Notes: generated from the letters alone by a model not told the origin. DNA of 64,000 nt from Piscicola geometra (GCA_943735955.1 OX030963.1:5168223-5232222); one strand, 5' to 3'. Positions 22,144 through 35,439 are shown, counted from the first letter of the stretch. Numbers and translations are program-made.

Positions 22144-24060
22144 TAATCAATTTTTCAATATGCCATAGGACAATGATAATTTCTCTGGATGGCCATCGGG
22201 TCTTTATCTCACAAAACATTTCATATATCAACACAGAAAATAGAGATCCCACCAAAATAAAACTAACATGTCACAAATTCTGAGAAGAAATAGTGCACCA
22301 CTAGACCTTAACTACACTTTTAAATCTTCACACTTTTCATATGTAAATTTTTTCAGCCATGACACAGTATATAAAGAATAACGCAGATAGACAAAATAAC
22401 TATCGAGCATTTAGAATTATCCAACCTTCATGGAAAGAATGCTGAAACTGTGCAAAGACAGCTCAAAATCACATCAACACATCAAGTTTACGTGTGGATC
22501 AGTCTGATCTTATTTCATGTATCGAACTGCAAGAACTCTTTTGAACCACAAGCCTTCAGCCCGAGTTGCACTATATGCTCGATGTTGCTCTGACTCTGCC
22601 AGTTACTTCATAAGATGCAGGAAGAGCATTTTCTAAATTTCGGCTTATAAAATTTCATCTTAGGACGACTGTGTCTGCTCGTCGTTTGCCAAGCTTGTTT
22701 GAAAATATTTGCTACCAAAACCGCTACTGCACATCTTCCAGTAAATGAAATGGTGAAAAGATTTTCACAAACTGATCGAAAAAATTTTTTGTAACTGAGA
22801 ACACATCAAAATTTAGTTGAAACTAAATATTTTAACAAAAATTATAGACTTAATTATCAAACCTATTTTTTTACTTTTGACCTTAGTTTAAAAAATGATA
22901 ACGTAACTCTAAGAATACTATGCAACTTAGTTTGTAGTTTTTCTTTTGTATCATTAATAAACTATCTAAATTCTTTATCAATTATAATTGGTAGTTTTTA
23001 TTTAGGCCATTTACCGCCGCTACCCGAAAAAAAAGTTAACATGAATTTTACATCTAGACTTGCATTATATGGTTATAATAACAACTCAAGCAAAACTGAA
23101 AACAATTATTTCATAAGTTTTAATGGGGCAAAATGTTGCGAAAACGCAGCGCGAGCGGGAAGTGTGACAGTGTGCAGTAAGAAATCATGAATAAATTGCT
23201 TCAAACCACATTTATTAAAACAGAAATAAATTTCAATTGCAAATAGTTCAATAAAATTATGACTTCTAATTATTTTATTAGTTATATTAATAATAATTAT
23301 TTTTATTTTTATTACAACAAAGCAAATTATTTAACGTGAATTATAACAGCACTCAAACTGTCGTGCTGTTTCAAAGACGACATTGACGACGAATGTAATC
23401 TTTATTTTAATTTTATAATCAACCTATGAGAGGTTAAAAATTATATTTTCTTCAATAAAAGCTTCAAGTGTGAAGCATTTGCGATTTAATAAAATTTTTC
23501 AAAATTTTAAAATCAACATTTATCTACAAAATTCAACTTTTAATTATAATTTTATAAATTTCATAATACATTAACATTAAAATAATAATTTTATTATTTT
23601 CATAATAACTATTGTAATGAATGACTAGGCTTATTAAAAATCATATGAAATCATATTACGTCAAAGTTGCGAAAACGCCCCATTGATTTTTAAAAGCATT
23701 GAAAACGTTTTACAAGTTATTTTGAATATTTAAAAAATTAAATCAAGTATTAACTATCTTTTCACCCTGAAATTAAGACTCAATTTGTATAAAAATACTA
23801 AAATTGAACGAAAAAATTGAAACATTATCAAAGCGAGGAAAGATTGTTTTGAGAAATTTTAAAAGCGAACAGGAAATAAAAGATTATAAATAATAAAATG
23901 AAAAAATTTGAAATTTAATTTCTGAAATTAAAATTTAAAATTTATTGTACAAAATATGTGAAAAAACTCGGTATTAAAACAGCAAGAAAATATAAAAATT
24001 GATGTTGCAAAACGCAACAGTTGCGGTAAATAATTATTTTTTTCATACTAAAGTTGAGCC
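22144..24060. other. AT-rich DNA, no gene seen
   Basis: About 1.9 kb without an open frame of ordinary composition. GTTGCGAAAACGC motifs recur at about 23133 and 23665. Possibly the body of a decayed DNA transposon ending at 24093, but no transposase motif could be recognised. Confidence 0.35.
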
Positions 24061-24080
24061 CCCCTCCAGCATTTTTGGCT

Positions 24081-24093
24081 GGTTGCGCCCCTG
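24081..24093 (-). repeat. hAT-type terminus CAGGGGCGCAACC
   Basis: GGTTGCGCCCCTG reads CAGGGGCGCAACC on minus, a typical hAT end. The element would lie to the left. Its other end was not found. Confidence 0.45.
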
Positions 24094-24539
24094 TCTGAGA
24101 GTAACGGACATGAGCTGATTTGTTGAATTTTCTCTCTGATATCCTGGAGTGGTGGTGGAAGGGCGAGAGTTTCGGAGGTTGTGTAAAGTTGGTGGTAATT
24201 TAATTGTTTCATGCATTCAATTTTTATGTAATTTAATCAATCAATCATTCAGAAAGGTTTATATAGCGCTTTCATATGAATTGGTTAAATAAAACAGGTT
24301 TTTAGACCCCGTAAAATATATGTATATTTATCAACTTAAAAAGGAAACAATCAACCTAAATAATGAATTTTATCACCTCTTACATCCAACCTCATCTACA
24401 TCACCATAATTATCATTGCCAAACAGTATCATTAGCAAATATCACCACAGTACCATCATCATTCTACAGCATCATCACTCTCACAAAAACATAATAGAAG
24501 AAAAATTCACTGAGTTTAAATGAAAGAAGAAATAAACAC

Positions 24540-24710
24540 TTTTTGTTTGTTTTCTTGTATCACTACAACCCTATATCCCATCTTCTCAAAGAGTGTGGTG
24601 ATATTTCTCTCATCTACTTCACTACACTCCTTTTTGTGGCGTATGTTCAATATATACACCACACCCCTTGGAATGGTGAAACAAGGGTAGCATTCTCCAT
24701 TTGCAACCAT
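24540..24710 (-). CDS. Caspase-like p20 exon
   Basis: 57 codons, phase 0 at both ends. The acceptor is clear (AACTTTTAATTTCACAG before the exon at 24710). The downstream limit at 24540 (AAAAA/GTGTTT) is a guess; the frame stays open to 24516. The protein reads IPRGVVYILNI, then SEVDERNITTLFEKMGYRVV, matching the start of the caspase large subunit: P-R-G and the first beta strand, then G/S-x-x-D, a helix ending LF, and G-Y-x-V-x-V. The loop between them is shorter than usual and the usual R-x-G is K-E-C. The catalytic His and Cys would be in exons not seen here, so protease activity cannot be judged. Confidence 0.5.
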
Positions 24711-24778
24711 CTGTGAAATTAAAAGTTTCATAATTAGTTCTTTAATCATGGAGTCTTGATAGAAGCGGGTGGTTGGAA

Positions 24779-25462
<684 letters not shown>

Positions 25463-26104
25463 AAATATTTCAAGAGAAATCATCAAGTGTAAACATACAT
25501 TAACAGTCGGTTTCTTCACATTGTAGTTAATTTCAAAATCAATGTAGCGTACACCGTCTTCCAATTGGTTAATTAAATTTATTTAGGCCGGTAATTAGCC
25601 ATAATTTATATTCTAATTACAATTAGTGCTATATTAAATAAACATCATTATTGTAAAATAATAGATTTATTTTCTGATAATTATATTTTTTGGAGTTTTA
25701 ACAAATTTTTCAATTTTTAAATAATTTTCAAGACATTTGTTTAATTAAAAATAGTTTCTATTCATTTTGCCGAAATAATATTAAATCATTCATTTTATTT
25801 AAGAATAATTATTTTAGATATGAATTTGTCATTAACTCACTCATAACACAATCCATTATTTCCTTCTTCAACCCGTCTTCTTGGGTATCGTGAAAATGAG
25901 CTTCTTAATTGTCTTAACTGTTTTATATATTCATTATGATTTTTGAAATAATATAAATTAATAATTTAAAATAAAATTAAGTAAGTTTTTATTATGGAAA
26001 AATCTCTAAAATAAAACTTTATAGTTTATTGATAAAATAAACATAAAAAGTGTGTACATGTATGTGTTGTGTGTGTGCGTGGTTGTGTGTGTGTATGTTT
26101 GAGG
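25463..26104. other. AT-rich DNA, no gene seen
   Basis: A short GC-balanced patch at about 25500-25565 (minus: EDGVRYIDFEINYNVKK) is open into the microsatellite and could be an exon edge, but no splice pair could be defended. Confidence 0.3.
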
Positions 26105-27460
26105 TCGGACATGGACGATCTTTTATGCCCGTTCTCGGTGGGCATTCAGAATTTTGATTCCCATCCCGTTCCCGCAACTCGTTTTCCAGTCCCGACCCGT
26201 TCCCGAAACTTTTTGATCCGGTCCCGACCTATTCCCAAAATATATTTATTTATTTATTTTTGCTGCCATTTTCACCGGCCCCAAACTTGCTAGTCCTAAC
26301 ACTCCTTGAAATGTATTATTTGAAAGTCAGAAAATATTTCTTTTAAAAAAATAAAAAAACACGATTTAAATTTCAAATATTTATTGAAATGGAAGTTAAT
26401 CATTGTTTTTGAGTAATTCAATCAAGTCTTCATTGCTTTTCACACGGGTTTAACCGTCAAGAGTTTCAGCTTTCAAATTAAGGGATCTTGGGGTCTGAAG
26501 TTAAACGACCAATGTTGAAAAATTCCTTTCACAGTTATTATAAAAAAAATTTTTGCTACTTCTTGTACTTTTGAAAAAATTTTCATTTTACTTTAATAAA
26601 ATAAAACATCTTTATAATCTTAAATTTTGGTGTGACGTAATTGTGAATACTTGTACAATTCATCTTCTGAATTTTTTCCCTCGTTCATTAATATTAATTC
26701 CTCAGTAATGTTAGAATTCTGTTTTTTGACAACATTCCTATTCTCCACAACTGCACAAATATAAGTATTCGTATACTTTGACAGTATAATAATTTTAGAA
26801 TTTTTACGTTATAAAAACTAACATAATTGGTCTAAATAACCATAATTTGTTTTTTTCTCAACGGCACTGCAGCTTGGTTTGGCTGTATAAAATAGAATTA
26901 AATTTTCTCAAATGAAAGTCTTGGTATTTATTTCTTTTTCTATCCCAAACTCTTTTCTTATTATTCATCTATACTGGGGAAGCAACATACATTCCGTCAT
27001 ATGGATAGGATCAATGGGCATCTTTTCTTTTGTCGAAATGATCAACCGAGCAATCAACTGGAAATTAATAATTCAAATGAAAAGTATTAATTTATAAAAT
27101 AAAAATAATCTAACTGACCAGTTTGATTTCATCTGACAAGCTTTCATTATCACCCATTTGTTCTAATCTTTCTAATTTTTACTCACCATAACAACCTCAA
27201 ATTTAATGTTGGAGATTTCAAGATTGACAAGGTGGCTTCGTTATACATTTCAATTGCATGCAATACTTATTTTGAGTACGGAGTATCGATGAAATAGAAA
27301 TTTACATACTTAGAAGTTTGCTGATGTATAATTGTTAAAGAATCCCATCCCCAATAACTTTTATTCCCGTTTTTCCCGTTCCCGATTTAAAAGTTGATTC
27401 CCGTTCCCGTTCCCGTCCCGAAAACCTATTCCCGGATCCCGACTTTCCCGTCCCGTAAAA
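26105..27460 (-). mobile_element. Decayed hAT element with CCCG-rich ends
   Basis: Two blocks rich in TTCCCG and GTCCCG (26128-26235 and 27360-27460) lie in the same orientation around about 1.1 kb of AT-rich DNA. Inside, minus-strand reading of 26392-26545 gives NCERNFSTL, a stop, then LKAETLDG and SNEDLIELLKNND, resembling the hAT C-terminal dimerisation domain (cERxFS, then a conserved L-x-x-E-x-L). Termini and target-site duplications are not defined. Confidence 0.45.
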
Positions 27461-28800
27461 TATCATTTTTACAAAATTGTAAAATATCATTTTTACAAAA
27501 TTGTAAAATATCATTTTTACAAAATTGTAAAATATCATTTTTACAAAATTGTAAAATATCATTTTTACAAAATTGTAAAATATCATTTTTACAAAATTGT
27601 AAAATATCATTTTTACAAAATTGTAAAATATCATTTTTACAAAATTGTAAAATATCATTTTTACAAAATTGTAAAATATCATTTTTACAAAATTGTAAAA
27701 TATCATTTTTACAAAATTGTAAAATATCATTTTTACAAAATTGTAAAATATCATTTTTACAAAATTGTAAAATATCATTTTTACAAAATTGTAAAATATC
27801 ATTTTTACAAAATTGTAAAATATCATTTTTACAAAATTGTAAAATATCATTTTTACAAAATTGTAAAATATCATTTTTACAAAATTGTAAAATATCATTT
27901 TTACAAAATTGTAAAATATCATTTTTACAAAATTGTAAAATATCATTTTTACAAAATTGTAAAATATCATTTTTACAAAATTGTAAAATATCATTTTTAC
28001 AAAATTGTAAAATATCATTTTTACAAAATTGTAAAATATCATTTTTACAAAATTGTAAAATATCATTTTTACAAAATTGTAAAATATCATTTTTACAAAA
28101 TTGTAAAATATCATTTTTACAAAATTGTAAAATATCATTTTTACAAAATTGTAAAATATCATTTTTACAAAATTGTAAAATATCATTTTTACAAAATTGT
28201 AAAATATCATTTTTACAAAATTGTAAAATATCATTTTTACAAAATTGTAAAATATCATTTTTACAAAATTGTAAAATATCATTTTTACAAAATTGTAAAA
28301 TATCATTTTTACAAAATTGTAAAATATCATTTTTACAAAATTGTAAAATATCATTTTTACAAAATTGTAAAATATCATTTTTACAAAATTGTAAAATATC
28401 ATTTTTACAAAATTGTAAAATATCATTTTTACAAAATTGTAAAATATCATTTTTACAAAATTGTAAAATATCATTTTTACAAAATTGTAAAATATCATTT
28501 TTACAAAATTGTAAAATATCATTTTTACAAAATTGTAAAATATCATTTTTACAAAATTGTAAAATATCATTTTTACAAAATTGTAAAATATCATTTTTAC
28601 AAAATTGTAAAATATCATTTTTACAAAATTGTAATATATCATTTTTACAAAATTGTGAAATATCATTTTTACAAAATTGTAAAATATCATTTTTACAAAA
28701 TTGTAAAATATCATTTTTACAAAATTGTAAAATATCATTTTTACGAAATTGTAAAATATCATTTTTACAAAATTTTCAAATATCATTTTCACAAAATGTT
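27457..28800. repeat. Minisatellite, 24-base unit, about 55 copies
   Basis: Head-to-tail units of 24 bases containing TTTTACAAAATTGTAAAA, whose 8-base arms TTTTACAA/TTGTAAAA are inverted repeats around AA. Units are identical over most of the array and diverge only at the right edge (28633-28790). As 24 is divisible by 3 the array is open on both strands (KISFLQNC or KMIFYNFV repeats), which is a by-product. It starts directly after a GTCCCGTCCCG block, so it may have grown from a hAT end. Confidence 0.97.
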
Positions 28801-30194
28801 AAAATACTTTTCTATTGGTTTAAAATGAAACTTTAAAAAACCAAAATGGATTTTTCTAAGTTAGTTTCACAAATATTAAAGTGAATGAATTCATTGTCTG
28901 AACTATTTTGTTATTTTTAGCATTTATTGTTATGATGTGGTTTCTTCAAAGTTATTTGTGATGATTTCATAACTAATACTGTAAAATACCAGATATTTCC
29001 TACATCCTCAATATTCGTACACCCTCTTTTTTCGAAACATCGTACATTAATTTAAAAAAAACTAGAATGTCTATGGTCGTAACTATGACAAATAATAACA
29101 ATTCTCGTAACTGAATTATAATAATATTTTCATATTATTTTTGAACTTTTAAAAAATTACAAATATAATCATTAAAAAGTTTAAAAAATTATTAAATTAT
29201 TATATTTCGTTACCAAAATAACGGAATTTTTTTCTAACTTAAACTAATTTATCAAAATTATTTTTTTTCACTTGACTTCAGATTTTCGATTTAGAGTTTT
29301 TGATAATTTGTTGAAAAAATATCTCAAACTTCGTTCATTTAAAAAAGAACAATTAATTAAAAGTGTATGAAGGTATTGGTATTTTAGGGTACTTCAAAGA
29401 TGTTTTTTTAAACCTTTAGAATCAATGAGTCTTTCATTAAAAGGTTGTTTAATCACACGTTTTTCAAAAAAGTTAATTTTTTTGAGTGATAGTTATAATA
29501 TTTAAAATACCAATTTATTTATTTATTTCAAAAATAGTGTTATTTAAAGCTATAGTTGGAAAAAATGGGAGGCTTCAAGTTTACTATACCATAAACTCCA
29601 TGTATGTGGCGCGCTAGCTTTTAAAACTAAATTTTATAAGTGAAAAAAAGCGTCTTATACTTGGTGTTTTATGGTATTCTTGGATTAGGTCTATCTTTAT
29701 ATGAAATAAAAATCAACGCTGTCTCTAAGTTTGTTTATACTCAGGTATCGTGGAATTATCCTTTAATTAACTAGATCAATAGTTTTTAAACTTTTTGAAC
29801 TACTTGCAAATTTATTATAGTCCTCACCACCCACTAAACCAAAAACAAAAACGGAGAAACAATGAATTAAATACAAAATGGTCAATTGTTTGTTGATTAT
29901 CTTAAAATTATAATTTGGCGATTTTCTTTGTTAATTTAAAGAAGAAAAAAAAAGTTTAAAAATATGGCTAATAAAAAATAATTAATTTTTTTTCTCAAAC
30001 ATTCGGTATTTTGTTTTTTGTGTCCTTTTTCTTAATATCTTATCCTTCCTTTATATATAATTAAATTTTTTTCATTAATTTCTTATCTACTTATTAATTT
30101 TTAACAAATTATGTATGTTCCATTATTGGAACAGTTAGTATGTACAGGGGGTGTCAAACTTGCATTTAAGTTATAAATGTTCATTTTATTTTAG
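28801..30194. other. AT-rich DNA, no gene seen
   Basis: About 1.4 kb without an ordinary open frame. AATAGTTTTTAAACTTTTTG near 29780 resembles a class of hAT ends but is too degenerate to call. Confidence 0.35.
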
Positions 30195-31565
30195 AGACTG
30201 ACCGAAACTGATATTTTTATTCGGGCGAAACCGAAATTAAGCTGAAGTTGAAAGCACGTTTTCGGCTGAAACAGAAAATAATCCGAAACCGAAACTAAGA
30301 AAAAAGAAAATTTCGGCGCTGAAACCGAAACCAAACCAAATTTCGGCTGGTCTATATTTTATTTGTTATGCAGAGAATAAAAAATGGAGAAAAAAAGATA
30401 AATTTACCGAAATTAGACCTCAAATTGTGTGCTAAATCAAAATTTTTTTAATGATTCTAATGTGAAAAGCGTTAAAATAAACATAATAAAAGATTCAAGC
30501 AAAACTGGTTTAAAATTAATTCGAGATTTTATGTCAGTAAAATTGATTAACACAATTTTGACTTTATATTAGTGTCATTGAAGAATTTCCTAATCAACGT
30601 CGGTGGATATTCAAGACGCACACTGATCCAAAATCCACAAATTTACTTTTTGAAAACTTTCAAACTTTTAAACCATTTTCATTTTATAAATCAATTAAGT
30701 TACCATCAAACGTTGTGTTGAGCAGATTTTTTTCATGAAGGCTTTCTTATCTATTATTTTCCAGCACGTGGATCTTTTTCATCAGAAATTATTCTGATGA
30801 ATATTCAGAAGAACCTTAAATTAATTTTTCACTGTAACAGTTAGCAATAACCTTTATTCTCAGAATTGTTTTCATTTTCTATTGCTTCTGAAAATGCTGA
30901 AAATACATGAAATCTTTTTTCCCATGTTAGTCAGCCACTCAACAATCTTCTTCCGAAATGCAAAGATCCAATTAATAATACATATCGGTACTTTTTCCTC
31001 ACACTGACAAATTAAATTCTTCAAAAATACTGGAAGCATCTTAAAAGTGTGGTATAAGATAGATATTGTTGGAGCTAAAATCATCCATCAGACCAAGCAC
31101 TTTCTTAGATATAGTTTTCTTCTTTTACAACATTATTAATGGCATGGTGAAGCTTATTTGTTTGCTAATAGTATCTATTGGTGAATAAACTAATAATCAG
31201 ACTTAGATTTGGAAGCTACAACTTTTATTCGTGCAGTAAGTTCTTAGTGTTTACCCGTCATGGAAGCTGCAACATCTGTGCATACACCAAATCAATTTTC
31301 TTCGCAATGAAATAATGATTTCATTATATGATTATATTCATTCAAAACCATTAAAATGTCATCACTTATTGTCTGCTGAAGAAACTCCACACAAACCATC
31401 ACGTCTTCAATAATGTCACTGTTAGCTTCAAATCAATTGTAAAACAATAGGAATAGCTCTGTTGGAAAAATCTCTGGATTCGTCAAGCTAAATGGCATAA
31501 CACTTCTGACCTTTTTCAATAAACTTTTTTTCATTTGTTGAGCTATTTCATCATTTCTTTAGCAC
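30195..31565 (-). pseudogene. Decayed hAT transposase with CGAAA-rich end
   Basis: 30195-30350 is rich in GAAACCGAAA-type motifs, like subterminal repeats of some hAT families. On minus, the stretch near 31245-31290 reads CTDVAASMTGK, the conserved hAT C-T-D-G-A-x-x-M-x-G segment with A replacing G, and 31440-31500 reads LDESRDFSNRAIPIVLQLI, matching the L-D-E-S-x-D region. The remaining frames are broken throughout. Distinct family from the remnant at 20 kb. Confidence 0.6.
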
Positions 31566-31604
31566 TAAATTAATTAATAAAAAATTTAATTAGTGTAAAA
31601 AGTG

Positions 31605-31824
31605 TATATTATATAATACATTTCGCGTACCACCACTTAAGAAACCCTGAACTAGATAAAGGAATCCCATGATAAATGAATGAGTGAATGGATGAATAAA
31701 TAAAATTGCCGAAAGACTCACCTTCATGAGGGATTCTGTCCTCAGGTTTGACTGTGGTCTTAGGCTCCTTTGACATACTGCCAGTATCTAGGATAATGTC
31801 GATGGTGATGGTGGTAAAAATAGC
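31605..31824. repeat. Duplicated segment containing a 56-base exon (copy 1)
   Basis: About 200 bases matching 37722-37930 in the same orientation, roughly 93% identical by eye, including short imperfect ATGA/GTGA repeats and the exon described separately. Confidence 0.8.
31722..31777 (-). CDS. Small exon, MSKEPKTTVKPEDRIPHE (copy 1)
   Basis: 56 bases between an acceptor (ACTGGCAG) and a strong donor (CATGAAG/GTGAGTC). The frame with ATG at its second base reads MSKEPKTTVKPEDRIPHE, hydrophilic with no known domain. Both splice sites are also kept in the copy at 37837-37892 although intron bases between the copies differ. It could be the first coding exon of an unrecognised gene, or part of an exonised repeat. 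Confidence 0.4.
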
Positions 31825-31930
31825 TATTTCAGTGATAAATAATAAGTTACGGAGATTTAAATGGCTGGCATTACGGGCGCCATTTTTAAAGATTGATTTT
31901 AAATTTCTCATTTACGCAGCATATAGTAAC
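31825..31930. repeat. Dispersed repeat, inverted partner of 18395-18500
   Basis: Contains GCATTACGGGCGCCATTTTT and the TTACGCAGCATAT end; reverse complement of the copy at 18.4 kb. Confidence 0.7.
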
Positions 31931-32177
31931 AATCATGGGGGGCGGAGCAGGGTCCACCACGGCCCACCCAATATTTAGAGCTAATGTCCCACCCAAAAAT
32001 CAATTGTGATAATCATTTGGGAAACTAACTTATTAAATTTGTTGAACTATTTTATTAGAAACTAATTTTTTTTAAACATATTTTTTAACTAAACCATATA
32101 TTTGTATACTTTTCCTGTAATTAAAAAAATGGGTAACTATTATATACCAAAAATTTTGTTAACTATTTGCCCATCAC

Positions 32178-32375
32178 ATTGAAAGGGTGGCTGAGTCGGT
32201 AACGTCTTTCGGCTTGACCAATCATGCAAGGTCCTAGATTCAAGTGCACCCAATGCCCTAGTAGCCCAAAGGCGCAAATGAAAATATGCAGCCTAAGTGG
32301 CCTGGAAGCCCGTTCGGGTTTTACGCTACTATAATAATGCTCGTCATTATTATTATTATTATTATTATTATCATC
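32178..32375 (+). mobile_element. tRNA-derived SINE
   Basis: Head with an RNA polymerase III A box (TGGCTGAGTCGG, 32188-32199) and a B box-like GATTCAAGTGC (about 32237), a unique body (AAATATGCAGCCTAAGTGGC) and an (ATT)n tail at 32343-32372. The body recurs as two minus-strand fragments at 38.8 and 38.9 kb. The tRNA-type head plus tail is standard for SINEs. Its LINE partner was not identified. Confidence 0.7.
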
Positions 32376-32446
32376 ACTGATGCTGACGTAGAATAATTTT
32401 TGCTATGGACGCTCGGCGAAGAGCTATATTAAATTTTGTTTAAACT

Positions 32447-34680
32447 ATGAAGCGTTTCTTCATGCAATTCACTCAACCGAAAATACAAATTAAACAAGTT
32501 GAAAACGTTTTATCGTCTGATGTTATTATGGACGAAGTTGATACCAACGACTTCACTGATTGTCCAGATGATATGTTGTTAAGCGAGGCTGCTCGTGATT
32601 ACAGTGGACGACGTCGACAACGCAGGCAAAATGGTTCAGCAATCATCCATGCTTGCGCATATCACGTCAACGGAAAGTTCTGCTTTGCAGCTGGTGTCGT
32701 GAAATAGGCAACAAGTGCCTTGTTGGAGCATGCAAGGTCGAGTCCGCGTTCGTTGACAAGGGATTCATCAGCTTGAAAGACGGATCCATCAAACTGGATG
32801 AACACGCGGCGTCTTCTTCTCACAAGGCAGCGGCTGAATACGTGACTAATAAAAGCAAACCATCTGTTGCTACACAGCTAAGTTGTCAGCTGGCTAAAGA
32901 ACAGCAAGTCAACCGAAATAGATTGGTCGTTCAGCTGAACAGCTTAATGTTCTTCATGCGACAAGGACTGGCAATTCGTCGTGGAAAAGAAGAAATAAAC
33001 AACAATCTGCATCAATTAATTCAGATGATGACGAGCAATATCAGTGGTGATGCATCAACATCAGTTGGCCTACAAAAAAACATTCACCTAAGCCACGAAA
33101 TTGTCAACAAACAATGCAATATCATCGGGAAAACGTTGTTACGGATGGTAATTGAGCGGTTTAATGCCAACAAAGCCATCAGCCAATTTACCATACTGGC
33201 AGATGAGACAAGGGATGTATCAGGGGCGGAACAACTATCAGTCTGTATTAGATGGACAAACATGATTTTAGCCGCCCAAGAAAATTTTTTAGGACTGTAC
33301 AGCCTAAAAGGTTTTGGCCAGAAAGCGGAAATACTAGCGGCATGTCTGATTGACGTTATGACACGATGCTAACTGTCCTTCAGTGAGCTACATGGTCAAG
33401 GTTACGACGGAGCCAGTGCAATGTCCGGAGCGATTTTTGTTGTAGCTCAGCGGATGAAGGAACGCTCACCAAATGCTCATTTCGTCCATTGTCTGGCTCA
33501 CTGTCTCAATCTAGCGGTAGCAGAATCGAGGAAATCTGTTCCATTTTTGAGCGGCACACTGGAGTTTGTTCAGCCTATCGTGACATTCATCCGCAATTCC
33601 GGTAAACGCACAGACATGTTGAAAGACGTGCAAAGTCAGTTTGTATACAATGAGTACGAGGAGCAACACGTCTCGGCTTCAGTGACTAAACTTCGACCAC
33701 TGTCCCTACTAGGTAGACCGTACGAGCGTCAGCAATAAACAGCGTAATTTGCAACTATGAGCGGAAACATATTTTAAATGTTCAGTTGCTCATTGTCTGT
33801 TTGCATTAACTGACTCGTTTGCTACGGTCATTCAGAGTCCTACTATGACATTCTCAGAAGGGATGCGCTGTAAACGTCACGTGTAAAGGAATCAAGTTGA
33901 AATAATGTTCGATGCCGCTGTGAATGTAGCAAAGAGGATGGATCTGGAAGACATAAAATTGTCTCGTCGACGACGTGTTCCTGTCAGTATTGTAGAAGGT
34001 GTGTACTGTTTTAAGTTTTATTTGGTTTTTTTTCTGTATGTATATCATTTTAATTTTGGTTGCTGATACATTTTATTTAACATCTCTCTTTCTCTTTAAC
34101 TATATCTTTATGATGTATTTTATGCACAGGTGACGGTGAACAGTTTCAGTTTGATGATATAAAAGCATTCCAGCGTTATCATTATTACGAGGCTGTAGAT
34201 TCGCTATATAACACGATCAGCTGGCGTCTTGACGACCAATCCTTAAGACCAGCCAGCACACTAGAACAGTTGCTTCGATCAGCTACGGTGGGCCTGCAGA
34301 TAGACAATAACTTGCTGGAAGAAGTCGTTTGTCTTCACCCACATCTCAACCGCATCAATCTCAAAAGTGAACTCGCTCTTCTGTCACATAACAACATCGC
34401 AGATAACATTCCGGCAATTATTGCCTGGTTTAACGATGCAAATGCCGATGCGAGACGTGACACCCAGCAGTGGCAACCCTGGTCAGGCTTCCTAGCACCA
34501 CTTCGTCATGTGAACGTTCGTTCTTCGGACTGTGACGACTTAAAACGTATATATGATCGGCAATGGGACAGGAAAGACTGAATTCAATCATGATGTCAAA
34601 TTTGCACCTTGACTTGATGGACAGAATTAACATTCACTCTATAATTCAATGTATTATTAATACATACATGAGTATACATA
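32447..34680 (+). pseudogene. hAT transposase, ZMYM1/DUF4371-like, decayed
   Basis: N-terminal part to 32707, then a frameshift into 32653-33372 with a TTF-type zinc-finger region (CKVESAFVDKGFISLKDGS, then EHAASSSHKAA) and a DUF4371-type core (ILADETRDVSGAEQLSVCIR). After a stop at 33370 the frame resumes as GQGYDGASAMSGAI and HFVHCLAHCLNLAVAES. A 131-base intron (33999-34129, GTGTGT...GCACAG) joins VSIVE to GDGEQFQFDD in frame. The C-terminal dimerisation region sits in another frame at 34515-34640 (RLKTY, then MGQERLNSIMM) with two stops. Unlikely to be active. CAGGGTCCACCACGGCCC at about 31948 may be its left end. Confidence 0.8.
33999..34129 (+). other. Intron in the ZMYM1-like hAT
   Basis: GT at 33999, pyrimidine-rich 3' end and AG at 34129. 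Removing it joins GTAGAAG to GTGACGG and keeps one open frame on both sides, which is why it is called an intron and not decay. Confidence 0.6.
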
Positions 34681-35268
34681 AAGCAAGTTTATTTGAAAAC
34701 CTAAATATAGAAAGACACAAAGTCTGTAGACAAATCTGGATTAACCCACTTATTCATTTCTTAATTCGCCTAATTAAAGAAATTACGTCTAATTTTGATT
34801 TGTATAATAAGATTTGTCTTTAAATAATCTATCATTATATTTTTCTTAAGTTAAATAAATATTAAGTGAGAAGCCAGAAAACTCGAGGCAAAGCTTTAAA
34901 TTTAGTTATTCGGGAATCAAAAATGATCGTTTTTACTTAAGAAAGTTATTGAAAAATTATAAGTTATACTCAATAAAATTCTTTAAGTGTACATGCTTAC
35001 GACTTAACACAAAATTGTTTAAGTCAGCAAATCTTCTATTTTTTTGTCTGCTACAAATTCGATTGCATTAGTACAGGATACTTCGTTCAAATAACTTAAT
35101 TTGTTTTATTGATTTTTAAGTGAATATTTTAATTAAATTAAAAGTTTTAAAGATTTATTATTTGTAATTAATAGCATTTATTATTTTTATCAACTTTTAG
35201 ACTTCCTTATTTTACATTGACTTTTCCTGGTTCTATGTGTGAAGCCCTTGGCATCTCATATCAAAATA
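34681..35268. other. AT-rich DNA between hAT and piggyBac
   Basis: No coding signal or repeat recognised. Confidence 0.4.
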
Positions 35269-35403
35269 TTAACCCATTAACGCATGACTCAAAGGAATTA
35301 ATTAATTTTTCTACAGTTTATTGAAAAACTGATTCTAAAAAATAAAATCAAAAAATAAGTCTGAAATATTTTATGCAAAAAAAGTTATGATGAAAATAAA
35401 AAA

Positions 35404-35421
35404 TGTCCTTAAAAAAGGACA
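35404..35421. repeat. 18-base palindrome TGTCCTTAAAAAAGGACA (1 of 3)
   Basis: Arms TGTCCTT/AAGGACA around AAAA. Followed by CTATGC. Confidence 0.85.
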
Positions 35422-35439
35422 CTATGCATTGCTACTCAC

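Noticed and set aside
22360..22770. Possible coding remnant (ACLKIFATKTATAHLPVNEM)
   Set aside because: Only a short open stretch with no recognisable motif; could not be assigned.
27457..28800. CRISPR-like array
   Set aside because: No unique spacers; units are contiguous and identical, in a eukaryotic context.
27335..28836. 480-485 residue frames on both strands with 8-residue repeats
   Set aside because: 24-base unit divisible by 3, identical units, both strands equally open, no ordinary coding ends.
29770..29850. Possible hAT end (TAGTTTTTAAACTTTTTG)
   Set aside because: Too degenerate, no partner end or duplication found.
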